64,000 nucleotides of DNA from Metellina segmentata (Eukaryota > Arthropoda > Arachnida > Araneae > Tetragnathidae). The stretch covers positions 20,722,714-20,786,713 of the forward strand of contig OX375880.1 of the NCBI GenBank assembly GCA_947359465.1, written 5' to 3'. The notes under the pieces were generated by a model. That model was not told where the DNA came from and searched no databases. It saw only the letters and a list, made by a program, of their open reading frames with translations. The translations under genes were made by a program, and so were the position numbers. This document shows, in pieces, positions 10,826 to 20,695 of this stretch (the first letter of the stretch is position 1; the number at the start of each line of letters is the position of its first letter).

Positions 10826-11372
10826 GTTTGAAAAGAGATGTTCAGTCCCCGGCGGCACCACCCACCATGGAGTCCAACAAGGGGATACAGGTTCCTGTAC
10901 CGGTGCTAGCCAGGGACTATACGGACCCAACTCACCTCTATGACTGCCCTAAGGAGCTAGTTGGTGAGCAGGTCCTTAATCCTAGCAGGATATACCCACC
11001 AGCCGATGAATGTACTGGGACCAAAGTACACCTCCTGTTTATCCGAAGCAGGAGCCGAAGCAATGTATTGGGGCGTTATGTTGTCCCTCAATCACCAGGA
11101 TCACCCTTTCCGAAGACACAGGTCTCCACACACGGCAAACACGTGGGTGATTATAATCCCCAAGAGGAGCTGGAAGCACAGACTGGCGAAAAGCTTCTCA
11201 AGGGGAGCCCTCACCTCCGAAGAGGCAACCACAACGAGGGAGGAAGAAAAAGCAAAAAGCTAAGGGTGGAGGAGAAGAAGAACGAAAGGGAGGGAAGATC
11301 ACTCAGGTACCCCGGGGTTGTGAAGCCCGTACAAACCCAAAGAAGGAATGCCCCTGGGGGCTAATTATATAA

Positions 11373-11485
11373 GGACCTAACCAAAACACAACAATTAATA
11401 ACTGAATTCGTTCGTAAAACTGTTGAAACATTCGCACGAGATGCTACTCGTGCTCGTCTAAACAGAATTAGGTGTACATTAAGTT
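11373..11485 (+). pseudogene. pogo/Tigger-like transposase, end of the reading frame right of the LINE
   Basis: After one copy of the LINE target duplication the frame of 6476-6879 continues with KDLTKTQQLITEFVRKTVE and ends in an Arg-rich tail before TAG. Joining the two sides needs only removal of the LINE and one duplication. This confirms that the LINE landed inside an older transposase relic. Confidence 0.5.
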
Positions 11486-13039
11486 GACTCGAAAAGGCGA
11501 GTTTGTGATCTCATTTGTATTGTACTGATGTACACACTTCATATTTTCAGGTTCCTCATCCTTCAGATTTTTAACTAGCCCTGTTACTCGTATTTATGTT
11601 TTTGTAATTTCTATTATCAAAATGTGTTTCTATGTGGTTTTGTTTTTATTTCTTGAAGCAAGTGTTTTTGTGATAGCAGTTATTGCAAATCAGTTATTGC
11701 CATAATGTTAAGCAATTTTTTAAATTACCCAATTTTTTACAAGAATAAACATTTCTCTATTAAAAAAAAAAGTTTCAAGAAAAAAAAAATTAAGATTGGA
11801 AATACTTAAATTTGAACAATTTTACACTTAATGGTCATAAGTTAAGTTTTCATGCAAAAAGTTTCTTCTTGAGTCTTGTATGGTTAATTATACTTACAGA
11901 AAAATGAATTTTTGTAATGGATGACTAAATAACTTGATATTTAAAGTTTATTGTGTATTGAAATGAAAATAAAAGATTTTATGTACCATTTGTTTCTTTG
12001 TTTTTCTTGTAAGACATTAATTAAAAAGTACCTTCTATAATGAATTGAAGTACTTAAATTCACTGTAACTGAAACACTTCTTTTTGTTTACCTTCATGTG
12101 TTTGTTTACAAAAATATCTTGCAATGTCAGAATCAGTCTGAATAAACCATTCTGAATATATTAAATGTTGCTTACAATTTGTACAATTTGTAAAGATTTA
12201 TATTTAGTTCTGATTTTCATAATTATTCAAGATTACCAATGCTGTCTGGTACACGCAAGTATTGCTAAAATTGAGAATTGGTAACCTAGTAATTTTTTTC
12301 TGGATTGAACTGTTTTGGAATGTAATTTAAATTGAACTTTAGAACTGAAATAATTATACTTATTTGTGGAATATAATATAGACCAAGAGAATTGCATGCA
12401 TAAAAACATTTAGAGCTTCGATGAAAATCCAAATTTTTCCCATATTGTTTTTGGAGAATGCCTACTTGTGTGAAATGTCAACAGAGGTCCCTTGTTTTTC
12501 AATAACACTATCATACAGTATCAATGTTTTCTTGGGAACTTTCTGTAAGAAGTCAGTCAGACTTTTTCGGATCTTGCAGAGAACAGTGTTTTGAAATTTT
12601 TTTTTACACAGATTTGTTTGGAAGGCACACGATGTAACCCAAAGTAATTTTACAATTTTCTAGAAGTCTCCATCATAGAGAATGCATTTTGATTAAATAT
12701 TTTGCTAAAATGTGCTGAAGCTTCACACTCACTATCCTAGATCAGCTTCCTAAATAAATGACAATCAAACCCTGTAAAAGCTGCAGAGGAAAATGGTCTT
12801 AAGAAATCATGTGGACAAAAGACTAAATTTGTAGTGCTGGCAGTCATTTGACTGATATTAAATTCAATGAATAATGTCATTCATTGAGTGCACAATGAAA
12901 TTAGAAATGTTTTATTTAAATAAAATAAACCACGACAGCCGTCTGTGTTGCCCATTCTCCAACGTATTCTGTCCGTCTAATAATAATAATAGTTAATAAA
13001 TAAGTTTCAAGTTATTACGAACTTTTTTTAATTGTATTT
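11486..13039. other. AT-rich DNA with no recognised gene
   Basis: The first part may still belong to the Tigger relic, but no terminal repeat was found. Long A and T runs occur (11761-11780, 12599-12606). No open frame of note. Confidence 0.4.
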
Positions 13040-13480
13040 TATTTGCTTGCATCTAACATTAACATGTATCTATCCAATTCTATAATAGCCATCATGGAGT
13101 TGACCGTGGTTCCAATAGGTTGTTTCGCAAACCACATTGGAATTCGTAGACTATTGGAAGGAATTCCCTGCGAATGCTTTGCAAATCAAAATATGAATAT
13201 TAAAATCAATCCTATAACGTATCTGAATGGTGTCAAATTTTCCAGATTTAAAATCCGTTGAAATTTTTAATGTCTTTAGCGATCCCTTTTTTACAAAAAA
13301 GAACTAAACAATGCCAGACAAACACTTAAAATTTTTTTGCTTTCTTTCGCTGAAATCGCTAGGAGAGAAGGAAATGTAATCTGTTTATTTTTTGAACGCG
13401 AAGTTTGACAAGACGTCACAATCTCTTGCAAAAATAAAAGAGATATTCAATTTAAAAATTTTATTTATTTAAAAAAAACA
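13040..13480 (+). repeat. Dispersed repeat related to 263-520
   Basis: Blocks such as ATAGCCATCATGGAGTTGACC, CACATTGGAATTCGTAGACT and CTATTGGAAGGAATTCC match the sequence at about 280-400. The part around 13240-13450 matches the block at 460-520 and part of 15030-15330. It probably belongs to the interior of the same Helitron family as the left end of the window. No termini were found. Confidence 0.55.
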
Positions 13481-15029
13481 CACTATTGACCTACTTCCTT
13501 CCTTCGAATGAAGCAGACCCCTCCGTACCGAGTTACTGAAAACCCACAGCGGATTAGCCGAAGCTAGGGAAAGCCTCTAATGAGATAATGGAGAAGTGGG
13601 CCTGGTGACGCGCCGTCCGAAAAACCCTTATCTGCCCAGGATGAACACGATAGGGCGTGGACGTGGTCGACCCCGGAATGTGTGCGCTGAATATATGTGG
13701 TCCGGCTCAATGATATCAGTCAACCTTAGGTCCGTTTCGAGACGGAAAAGTTTTCTTCATAGATTCGTGCCGAGGGGCGTCAGAGGTGCACACCCAGGCA
13801 TCTCCTTGGAACCTATCGGCATTCCTGAGTAGCCCAACGGAACAGCAGGCTGCCCCAACATCCTGTTTATCCGGTACCGTGGGCAACCGATACCATCATC
13901 TATGGAGTCTTGCAGACCCTTGCCGTCTGCCAGATAGCCTTCTTTCGTTAGCGTACAGGTATTGGCCTAGGGCAGCCGGGGAGTGGTCCCGACACCGCTA
14001 GTTTCCGTGTGGCACCTAAGGAGGTTCCTGTCGCTACTTGATCGCAGGAACAGCGGCATCGCCCTGTGCCAGTTCCTACGACCCAAACCGATAGCCTGCT
14101 GGCTAGAGCGGCTTCGCCACGTTAGAGACTGACATATTCCTCCTACACGGATAGGCCCATGATCTGCGGAGTTATGGAGTCCCCTTGCAACTCCAGAGAG
14201 AGCCGCGGTCCGAGTGGTGGGGGCCATCACTCTTCATTCCTTGGAACCAACACGCGTCCACTTAGGGACTCCAAGCATTGTCTACGTAAACTGATAACAA
14301 GTTACTAACTGTTTATCAATTACTTGGTTCAGGACGCACACCGCCCCAAGTGCGCAGCGCCCTCCCCCGATCCTTTTGCCCGGATCTCGGGTCCTCAGCC
14401 CCATCATCTTGCTATCATCCCTACGGACAGTCTTCCCGGACATTAAAAGCCACCACCAGCTTTCCGTCCGGGTTGACCCACGACTACTTCCCCAACAGAC
14501 AGTAGCGTGTACACCTTCCCAGGGGTGTGTATGCCTAGGCGGCATAGGTACAAGTACCACACAGAAATACAGTTTTGGCTACATAAATACAGATTTGCCA
14601 CATAGAGTTATGCATTTTCGCAACTTCCAGAACAAGACTTTCAACTGTTGCTGATAAACACAGAGTTAAGCATCACAGATTATACATTTCCGCAACTTCT
14701 AGCACGAGGCCTTCATTAGTTGCTAAATAACATGCATTAGGAATAAAATGAAAAGAGGAAGGTAGTCGCCGGCATCTGCCAAGGGGACCTTCGATGAAAG
14801 GGTAGCCACAGACTTCCGGCACAAGTGCCTTCGATTCGTGTCTGTTCACCAAGGCGGTAGGAGAAACAGAGAGTAATGAAATTCACTTTCTTCTTAGGGT
14901 GGGAGATGATACCTTAGATGGGGAATTTGAGGCGTCAGCCTTTTGGTCACATAGTTTCCCAAGCGGAGGATTGCTGGGAACCACTCTGGTCTAGTAGTGA
15001 AGTCTTGGGGTCGGAAGCGCAACCAGCCA
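13481..15029. other. GC-rich block without an identified gene
   Basis: From about 13,500 to 14,560 the base composition is clearly richer in G+C than the surroundings. The short open frames show no domain I recognise. At 14575-14745 a stretch of about 75 bp is imperfectly duplicated in tandem (compare TTTTCGCAACTTCCAGAACA with TTTCCGCAACTTCTAGCACG). It may be part of a retroelement untranslated region or a decayed transposon of another base composition; nothing decides this. Confidence 0.4.
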
Positions 15030-15330
15030 AGGTTCTGGTTATTGACTACTATTGTCCTACTGTGAAATTTTCAGCAGATTTCAAATCCGTTGAAATTTTT
15101 ACTCTACTTTTAACGCTCTAGGAAATAGAAAAAAAAACTAAATAACTCCAGTTCAAAGTTTATTTGTTTTTATCGGCTGCTTGAAAATCATTCCTCCTCG
15201 CAAAATGAATACGGAAACGAAAAAAAAATAAATTTAGAATCTGCGATCTATGCTGTTGCAGGACTTTGTGTGCAGGAAACAAACACTTCCTCTAAAAAAA
15301 AGTAGAGATACGATTTGCTTTCAAAGCAAG
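15030..15330 (+). repeat. Dispersed repeat, also at about 530-680 and 48180-48345
   Basis: The blocks AATCCGTTGAAATTTTTACT, CTCCAGTTCAAAGTTTATTT, GAAAATCATTCCTCCTCGCA and TTTAGAATCTGCGATCTATG recur, diverged, at 530-680 (same strand) and partly at 48180-48345 (opposite strand). No ends were identified. Confidence 0.6.
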
Positions 15331-16087
15331 GTGTAGAAATTATGAAAAGGTAGTAAGGTATTAGAAATTGTATTCCACATAGGTACTTGAGTAATTATTA
15401 CATATTTCGACAGATAAGCAAAGTTACACAATTCATCCCGAGTAAGGAGAGGTTATTCTGATAATTAGTAATTTAAAATAAAAGATATAAAACTTGCTAA
15501 AGAAACTACAAATTTGATGCCGAAGACAGAAAAACGAGATTACAAATCTTGACCGAGTCTAAGTCAGATTCAAGATAGAGAATTTCCTGTAGTCGCTACA
15601 AACAGCAAAATTTGTAATGTTTTCTTGTAGAAAGTATGGAAAAATTTGTATTATAGTGAAAAATAAAAGACATCAAGCAGCTAACTCTTCCAATAGCTTA
15701 AATTTGATCTCTAAGCTGATTTTTAATAGCTGGAATTTCTGATTAGTTGGTTGCATATTAATCTAAACAAAAAAAGTCAGATTCAAATCAAATGGTAGAA
15801 AATTAAACTAAGCCAGTTCGAAGCAGTTTTTGTGGTCATAACGCTATAAATTCGAAGTCACTTGAGTTCGTCGTTTTGAGGAAATCTGATATTCAATCGT
15901 CAATACTCAATAGTACTGGAGTTCGTTTTTCTTTTGAGAAAATTAGAAGGTCTCGAGAAATTTTCTCGTTATGAAAAATTGCACATGCTACATTTTTATG
16001 GCTATAGGAGGCAGACTCTAAACTAATCGTACAAGAAAGGTTTAATGTGCCGTAAATAAACACGGTGCAAATATCATAAGAATTCCG
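15331..16087. other. No recognised feature
   Basis: AT-rich sequence with no convincing coding frame. It could contain upstream exons of the decayed receptor copy, but none is recognisable. Confidence 0.4.
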
Positions 16088-16215
16088 TTATACTTTTACA
16101 TTCTCAAAACGAATGTGATGTTCTTTAACGTTTCGGAGTGTCCCAGAGAGGATTCCATATGTCAGAAAATTTCCAAACGCGCTGGTCACTTGTTTTGTCA
16201 ACACCAATCCGATAA
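16088..16215 (-). pseudogene. Gustatory-receptor-like C-terminal fragment
   Basis: The last about 40 residues of the minus-strand frame (GLVLTKQVTSAFGNF, LTYGILSGTLRNVKEHH, ending in RFENVKV) align with the C-terminus of the receptor at 17420-18589 (LTYGILLGTLGNVKEEHR). The similarity persists at nucleotide level to the stop codon. Upstream of the fragment the frame changes to unrelated residues, so only the final transmembrane helix and tail remain. It is a decayed tandem paralogue. Confidence 0.75.
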
Positions 16216-16388
16216 AACTCCAAACATCTCGAAAGGTAAACAGCATTATAAGGTTACCTCCCCCGATATATATCTTACGAGGGCATATAAACAGAAGAAG
16301 TAAAACCTTGTTAGACATCTGGATTTTCTTGCATACACTGAATATTCTACTCACATATATTTAGGGATGGATCCCGGACGCTTATTAA

Positions 16389-17006
16389 CAACCTTTACCT
16401 GGAATAGAAGACATGGGGGAATTTTAAGCCCGCTGGTTCGTTGGTTTCAAACTGTCGACTATGACGTCACTACGTGACATCATCATTAATGGCGATGCTT
16501 CACGTGGTCTCTGTCATTACTCGGTAGCTTCTACTTGAACTGAAAGCCAGTGGTAAAACCTCTGCAAAACAAATAACGAATCTATGCAACAGATCCCCAG
16601 AAGTAACGAAAAACTCCCCAGTTTCCGCCTTCTATTCTGTTTAAGGTCCCAAGTGTTCTTTAAAGTTCGGAAACGGATTATTTTTTAATTATGCGTGTAG
16701 AATCTATACTGTAATTAAAACTAAACACAAAACATATACGATCAAATTTCGAGTACATGGCACAAGCCGTTGAACTGTGGCTTGGTAATCATCTGAAAGC
16801 TATCGCTTTCTTTTTTATTAGTATTCTATTTTCGGTCGAAGCAGTTACAACTTTTTTTTTTCGCAAACGTTGCAAGTAAATAATGATACTTTTCACACAT
16901 GCGGAATACGCACTATGGGTGAGTGACGTCATAGATCTCGGAGAGAGATAGCAACGAATCAGCGGGCTTAAAATTTCCCCATGTCTTCTATTCCAGGTAA
17001 AGGTTG
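16389..17006. mobile_element. MITE with about 52-bp inverted repeats
   Basis: The ends match over roughly 52 bp with two mismatches, beginning AACCTTTACCTGGAATAGAA and containing ATTTTAAGCCCGCTG. Further in, both arms carry TATGACGTCACT. The interior (about 510 bp) has no coding capacity. Flanking SINE-like sequence lies on both sides (GGATCCCGGAC left, GGATCCCAGAC right), so it seems to have landed in an old SINE. I could not settle the target duplication or superfamily. Confidence 0.75.
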
Positions 17007-17011
17007 GTAAT

Positions 17012-17065
17012 ATGGATCCCAGACCGTCGACTATAGCTCGTTCTGTTCATACAGTGCGACGTTAA
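17012..17065 (+). mobile_element. SINE 3' fragment interrupted by the MITE
   Basis: This stretch (GGATCCCAGACCGTCGACTA and on to CAGTGCGACGTTAA) matches the last part of the SINE seen intact at 22242-22552 and 47567-47893. The preceding part of the same SINE may be the short match just left of the MITE (about 16365-16380). Confidence 0.55.
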
Positions 17066-17198
17066 TTTTATACCTACTCTATCATATAAGTACTCGATAT
17101 CGTTTCTTGAGAAAAATTAGATGTTTTAAGAGCTATATTTTTATGATTATAAAAAAATTGAACACGATAGATTGTTACAGCTAAAGGTAGGTATTTAA

Positions 17199-17372
17199 GT
17201 AACGTCGCACTAGACCAACACAACGGACTATTGGCTTCGGTCCGGGATCTAACCGAAAGGAAATTATTTGAGGACAACACGTGATTTCGAACCACCGTCA
17301 GATGACGAGGTCACACCTGTGTTGCCACCCCATTCCTGGAATTTCCATATCTCACGCCAGACCGGATTTGCT
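17199..17372 (-). mobile_element. SINE copy, 5' truncated
   Basis: The minus strand shows the body and 3' end of the common SINE (compare AACGTCGCACTAGACCAACA, CGGTCCGGGATCTAACC and the CCGTCAGATGACGAGG block). Only traces of the tRNA-like head are visible at GCCAGACCGG. It sits close to the 3' end of the receptor gene. Confidence 0.65.
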
Positions 17373-17419
17373 CTACTGTAATGAGCTCAGTGCTAATATC
17401 GAATGTACCAAAACAAAGT

Positions 17420-18589
17420 CTAAGTTTGAACTGTTCCATTCTCAAAACAATTCCGATGTTCTTCTTTGACGTTTCCGAGCGTTCCCAAGAGGATCCCGTA
17501 CGTCAGCAAACCTCCGATTCCGCTGGTCACCAGGGATCTGTTGATGTCGTACATCTTCCACAGTGTCAACTTGTTGCATCGATGCGAGTTCTTCCTCACG
17601 AGAGCTTCGATCTCCTGGTAGAAGGATGGATTCGCTCCTGGAAGAGAATCCACCCTCTTCTGCAATTGGTCTACGGCCTCTGCGGCCAACGACCCCGAAC
17701 ACAGAACCTTGAGTACCACGAACGAACACAGACAAAAGACAAAAAAGTAAACGAAGTTCCTCTCGATGCTCGTGCGTGAAGCGAAGGCGAATTCGTAACC
17801 TACCCAAAACAGGGACACGCTGCAGGAGCACACGGTGAGAAGCACTGGCAGAGAGAAGGCATCGTCCACTTGTTGGAATGCGTCGCTGGTGTTCTCGTAG
17901 ATTCCGATCAAGTGCTTGTAGTTTTGTCGGTCGCTCGGCTTTTGCAGATTGAGAGTCTGGCAGATGCAGCAGCCCTTGAGAAAATCGCACACAGTACTGT
18001 AGTAGAGGCAGAAAAAGCAGATAAGCAGACACTCTTCACTCAGGTAGAAGATCTTGATGATTTCGATAACCACGTATTCCCAGGATTCCGATAGTTCCGG
18101 ATCCCACTCAAATCCAACGGCGAAAGACTCGAAGCTCAAAACGACAGCTAAAGCTGCAACCGTGACTGAAGTGGCGACGCAGTGTCTACAATTGGTGAGA
18201 TACATCTGCTTGAAATACCTTGGTGACAGCTCGTGGGATATACGTCGCAAGTTTTCGATCACGGTTGGAAACATTTGTCGTTGACGATAGAGTGAAATAT
18301 ATGTTAGACCATACACTACGCACTCGAACATGGTCACCAAAACCTTCTTCTCGAATTGCGAAATGAAGAGGAACAGAAGATAAGAGATAATTGTAACGTA
18401 TATGAAAATAGAGAAGTATTTGGGACATTTATAAAGGAACTTTCTCAGATCTGTATTATCCTTAAAGGATTTCAACGGTAAGATGTCGACACCCACGATA
18501 TGCAGACCTTTCAAAATGGGAGAAAATGGTTTCTGAAGCAGATCAGTTCTGTTTCTAGGTATCAGAACAGGTTTGATTATATCCACCAT
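17420..18589 (-). CDS. Gustatory-receptor-like seven-helix chemoreceptor
   Basis: A single open frame of 389 codons starts at ATG 18589 (MVDIIKPVLIPRNR) and ends at 17420. The open frame continues 11 codons upstream without an ATG. Seven hydrophobic segments are visible, for example YFSIFIYVTIISYLLFLFI, ECVVYGLTYISLY, CVATSVTVAALAVVLS, CLLICFFCLYYSTVC, LPVLLTVCSCSVSLFW, FVYFFVFCLCSFVVL and GLLTYGILLGTLG. The long soluble stretch before the last helix and the TYGI motif fit arthropod gustatory receptors, ligand-gated cation channels of sensory neurons. The length is typical. Paralogous fragments lie on both sides in the same orientation. Introns cannot be excluded but none is needed. Ligand unknown. 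Confidence 0.78.
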   Translation of the reverse strand: MVDIIKPVLIPRNRTDLLQKPFSPILKGLHIVGVDILPLKSFKDNTDLRKFLYKCPKYFSIFIYVTIISYLLFLFISQFEKKVLVTMFECVVYGLTYISLYRQRQMFPTVIENLRRISHELSPRYFKQMYLTNCRHCVATSVTVAALAVVLSFESFAVGFEWDPELSESWEYVVIEIIKIFYLSEECLLICFFCLYYSTVCDFLKGCCICQTLNLQKPSDRQNYKHLIGIYENTSDAFQQVDDAFSLPVLLTVCSCSVSLFWVGYEFAFASRTSIERNFVYFFVFCLCSFVVLKVLCSGSLAAEAVDQLQKRVDSLPGANPSFYQEIEALVRKNSHRCNKLTLWKMYDINRSLVTSGIGGLLTYGILLGTLGNVKEEHRNCFENGTVQT

Positions 18590-18622
18590 TTCGACTCGTA
18601 ACTGGTATAGAATAAAAGTCAA

Positions 18623-19460
18623 TTCAACAGTCTCAAATCCAATAGAAGCTTCTCGTAGCTACCGACATGAATAGACTGCAGAATGTACGAGTGAACAATA
18701 TAGTCTGACCACTGTGGGTGATTATCCGATCGGTAATATTTAATTATCGGAAACTGTGGTAACTTTCTTTCTCCCTAACTCAAGATGACCTAAGTCGATA
18801 GAAATCAATACTAGTATGCATCGTCTTTGGTGAACTCTTATTGCGTGCGGTGAGCTGAATAGTGTTATTATTGGGTTTATGCCAAAGAATTGTCCCGTTT
18901 TTTAGACAAAAATTATATTTTTGACTAAAAGTAACGTTTAATCAATATAGTATGTGCTGTTCTGCTCCATGATCTTTCTCTATATCTCCGATATCTGCAT
19001 TATCACGCGCTCATACAATTTCCGAGGTTTCTGGCTAAAGAGCGGATCCAGCTGACTCAACTTTCTGATCCATTTACGGCACGGGGACACCTACAACACC
19101 CTACTCGACATGTATCTCGTTTTGCGCGTGTAAGGATTCTTGCCTTTTCGAAATTATAAAAGCTAAAAGCGTAGCACGTCGACCTTGCTCCTTTTTTTCA
19201 GCCATATTGAATCCTTTACAAAATTTGAAAATACAACCCAATAACGCAATTCTTTCTCCGAGTACTCGCACAAATTCCTTCTTTCAAACAACATGGAAAC
19301 TTGACACGTGTGAAGTAGATGACACTTCCGTTTCGCGATGCATGGCATCGAGCGCCAAAAACGGGATGAACTTTTGCATCAAAACAATATTGGGTGACAG
19401 GATCCATGGACTCTTTCAACCTTTGCAAAGATACTATTGGTCCTTTCCTTAGGTTGGTAG
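18623..19460. other. Upstream of the receptor gene, nothing recognised
   Basis: This would hold the receptor promoter, but no core promoter motif stands out. The small frames at 19163-19452 on both strands show no known domain. Confidence 0.4.
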
Positions 19461-19461
19461 C

Positions 19462-19725
19462 TAATTAACGTCGCACTGGAGCAACACAACGATGTATTGG
19501 CAAGGGTCCAGGATCAATCCTAAGGAGACAACGCCTCGTCATTTAGAACCATGGTCATATGACGAGATCGACACCTGAGCTGGCACCCCACTCTCCAAAC
19601 TTCCACGCCACTCCTCTTGCGAAATCGACTGACTTTGGTTGGATCGAGTTTCGAACTATAGATCCTTCGGTTGCTAATCCGATAATCTTTAACGTGGTTT
19701 ACCACGGCTGTCGATAAGATATAAG
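19462..19725 (-). mobile_element. SINE with the common body but a different tRNA-like head
   Basis: On the minus strand the 3' two thirds match the common SINE body (TTAACGTCGCACTGGAGCAA, CCTGAGCTGGCACCCCACTC on the plus strand). The head (about 19640-19725) is another tRNA-like sequence, with GGATTAGCAACCGAAGG as the anticodon-arm-like part and a B-box-like AGTTCGAAACTC. It looks like a separate subfamily, or a chimera of body and head. Confidence 0.6.
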
Positions 19726-19904
19726 CAGTAAACAAATTTAAGCGTCTACTGTAATCATAAACTTACTACATGTTACTAGATCTAACGACATAAATATATT
19801 GCAGAATGGATAGCACATTAAAATTTTTCACGTGGTTTGCACATTAAAATATTTCATTTTAAAATTACCACTTAAAACGTTCTTTGTTCAATTGATTATA
19901 TACT

Positions 19905-19985
19905 GATTTAACGTTTCCAGAGCGTACAGAAAAGAATCCTATTCGTCAGCACGCTCGCAAAAACTCAGGTGACCAGAGGATGTAC
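19905..19985 (-). pseudogene. Gustatory-receptor-like C-terminal relic
   Basis: The plus-strand stretch TTTAACGTTTCCAGAGCGTA to GGTGACCAG aligns with the last-helix coding sequence of the neighbouring receptor (TTTGACGTTTCCGAGCGTTC to GGTCACCAG). The minus-strand translation keeps SVLTNRILFCTLW in place of LTYGILLGTLG, with stops on both sides. Only about 80 bp survive. Confidence 0.55.
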
Positions 19986-20690
19986 ATTCACTGGGGGAAA
20001 AAACCGTACCACCCCTCTTCTTTGGAGCAATTTTATCAGTAGAGCAAATTCAAAGATGGCGTTTGTCAGGAACTAACCGTCTATTAATTCAAAATCATAA
20101 AATTGGAATAAGGGAGCGTCTTCATATTAAATTGAGCATCCACTTCATAATTTCCAATTGACAATCCCCTATTTTGATACACAATTTCGAATCTATATCA
20201 CAATTCAACTTCAGATGCCAAATTTTGTCATTGGGATTTGCAGTTATGAGGACAGAAAGATTGGAGCTCCTTATGTTGAATCAGTGGCTCAGACTTTCAT
20301 AGATATCTTCCTAAATAATATTTCTATAGCGCTGATATTTTGTACCATGTTAGTGTTAAGGAACCCAAACAAAATCTACTTAATGTTTTACTGTACAAAA
20401 TTGTTTTTAATATAAAAAATGGAATTTTTAATTAATATTTGAAAAAAAATGAAGTGGAACCTTACTATGTTTTGATGAAAATCGATTCAGGAAGACTTCT
20501 AATATGGCCATGCAAAACTTCAGCTCATTCCTATCATTAGTTTTTGCGCTTTATTAAATTTTACTATTTATGGCGATTTAAGGGGCCAACTAAAAGTTTA
20601 AAGTTTGACACACCAGAGAAATGTTTGAAAAACTGTTGGAAATTTCATTTATCTAGTCTAAAATACATTTCCTTTTACCAGTTATGAGTC
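19986..20690. other. No recognised feature
   Basis: A plus-strand open frame (20158-20415, 85 codons) has one hydrophobic stretch but no known domain. I do not call it a gene. Confidence 0.4.
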
Positions 20691-20695
20691 ATATA

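Larger units (their letters stand above)
6880..11361 (-). mobile_element. Jockey-clade-like LINE, RT region deleted
   Basis: The element lies on the minus strand between an 11-bp duplication TAATTATATAA (6869-6879 and 11362-11372). Its 5' end begins GCCCCCAGGGGCATTCC and carries a GC-rich leader. It then encodes a gag-like protein with zinc knuckles, an apurinic-type endonuclease and an RNase H region, and ends in a tail with short CCAAT-like repeats. The reverse transcriptase between endonuclease and RNase H is missing, and a SINE interrupts the endonuclease. It cannot have moved on its own in this state. Confidence 0.88.

Noticed and set aside
10780..11364. Plus-strand open frame of 194 codons, GC rich
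   Set aside because: It is antisense to the 5' leader and start of the LINE; its composition explains the length.
17442..18032. Second long minus-strand open frame of 196 codons overlapping the receptor gene
   Set aside because: It lies in another frame of the receptor gene, has Arg-rich low-complexity composition and no hydrophobic pattern of its own.
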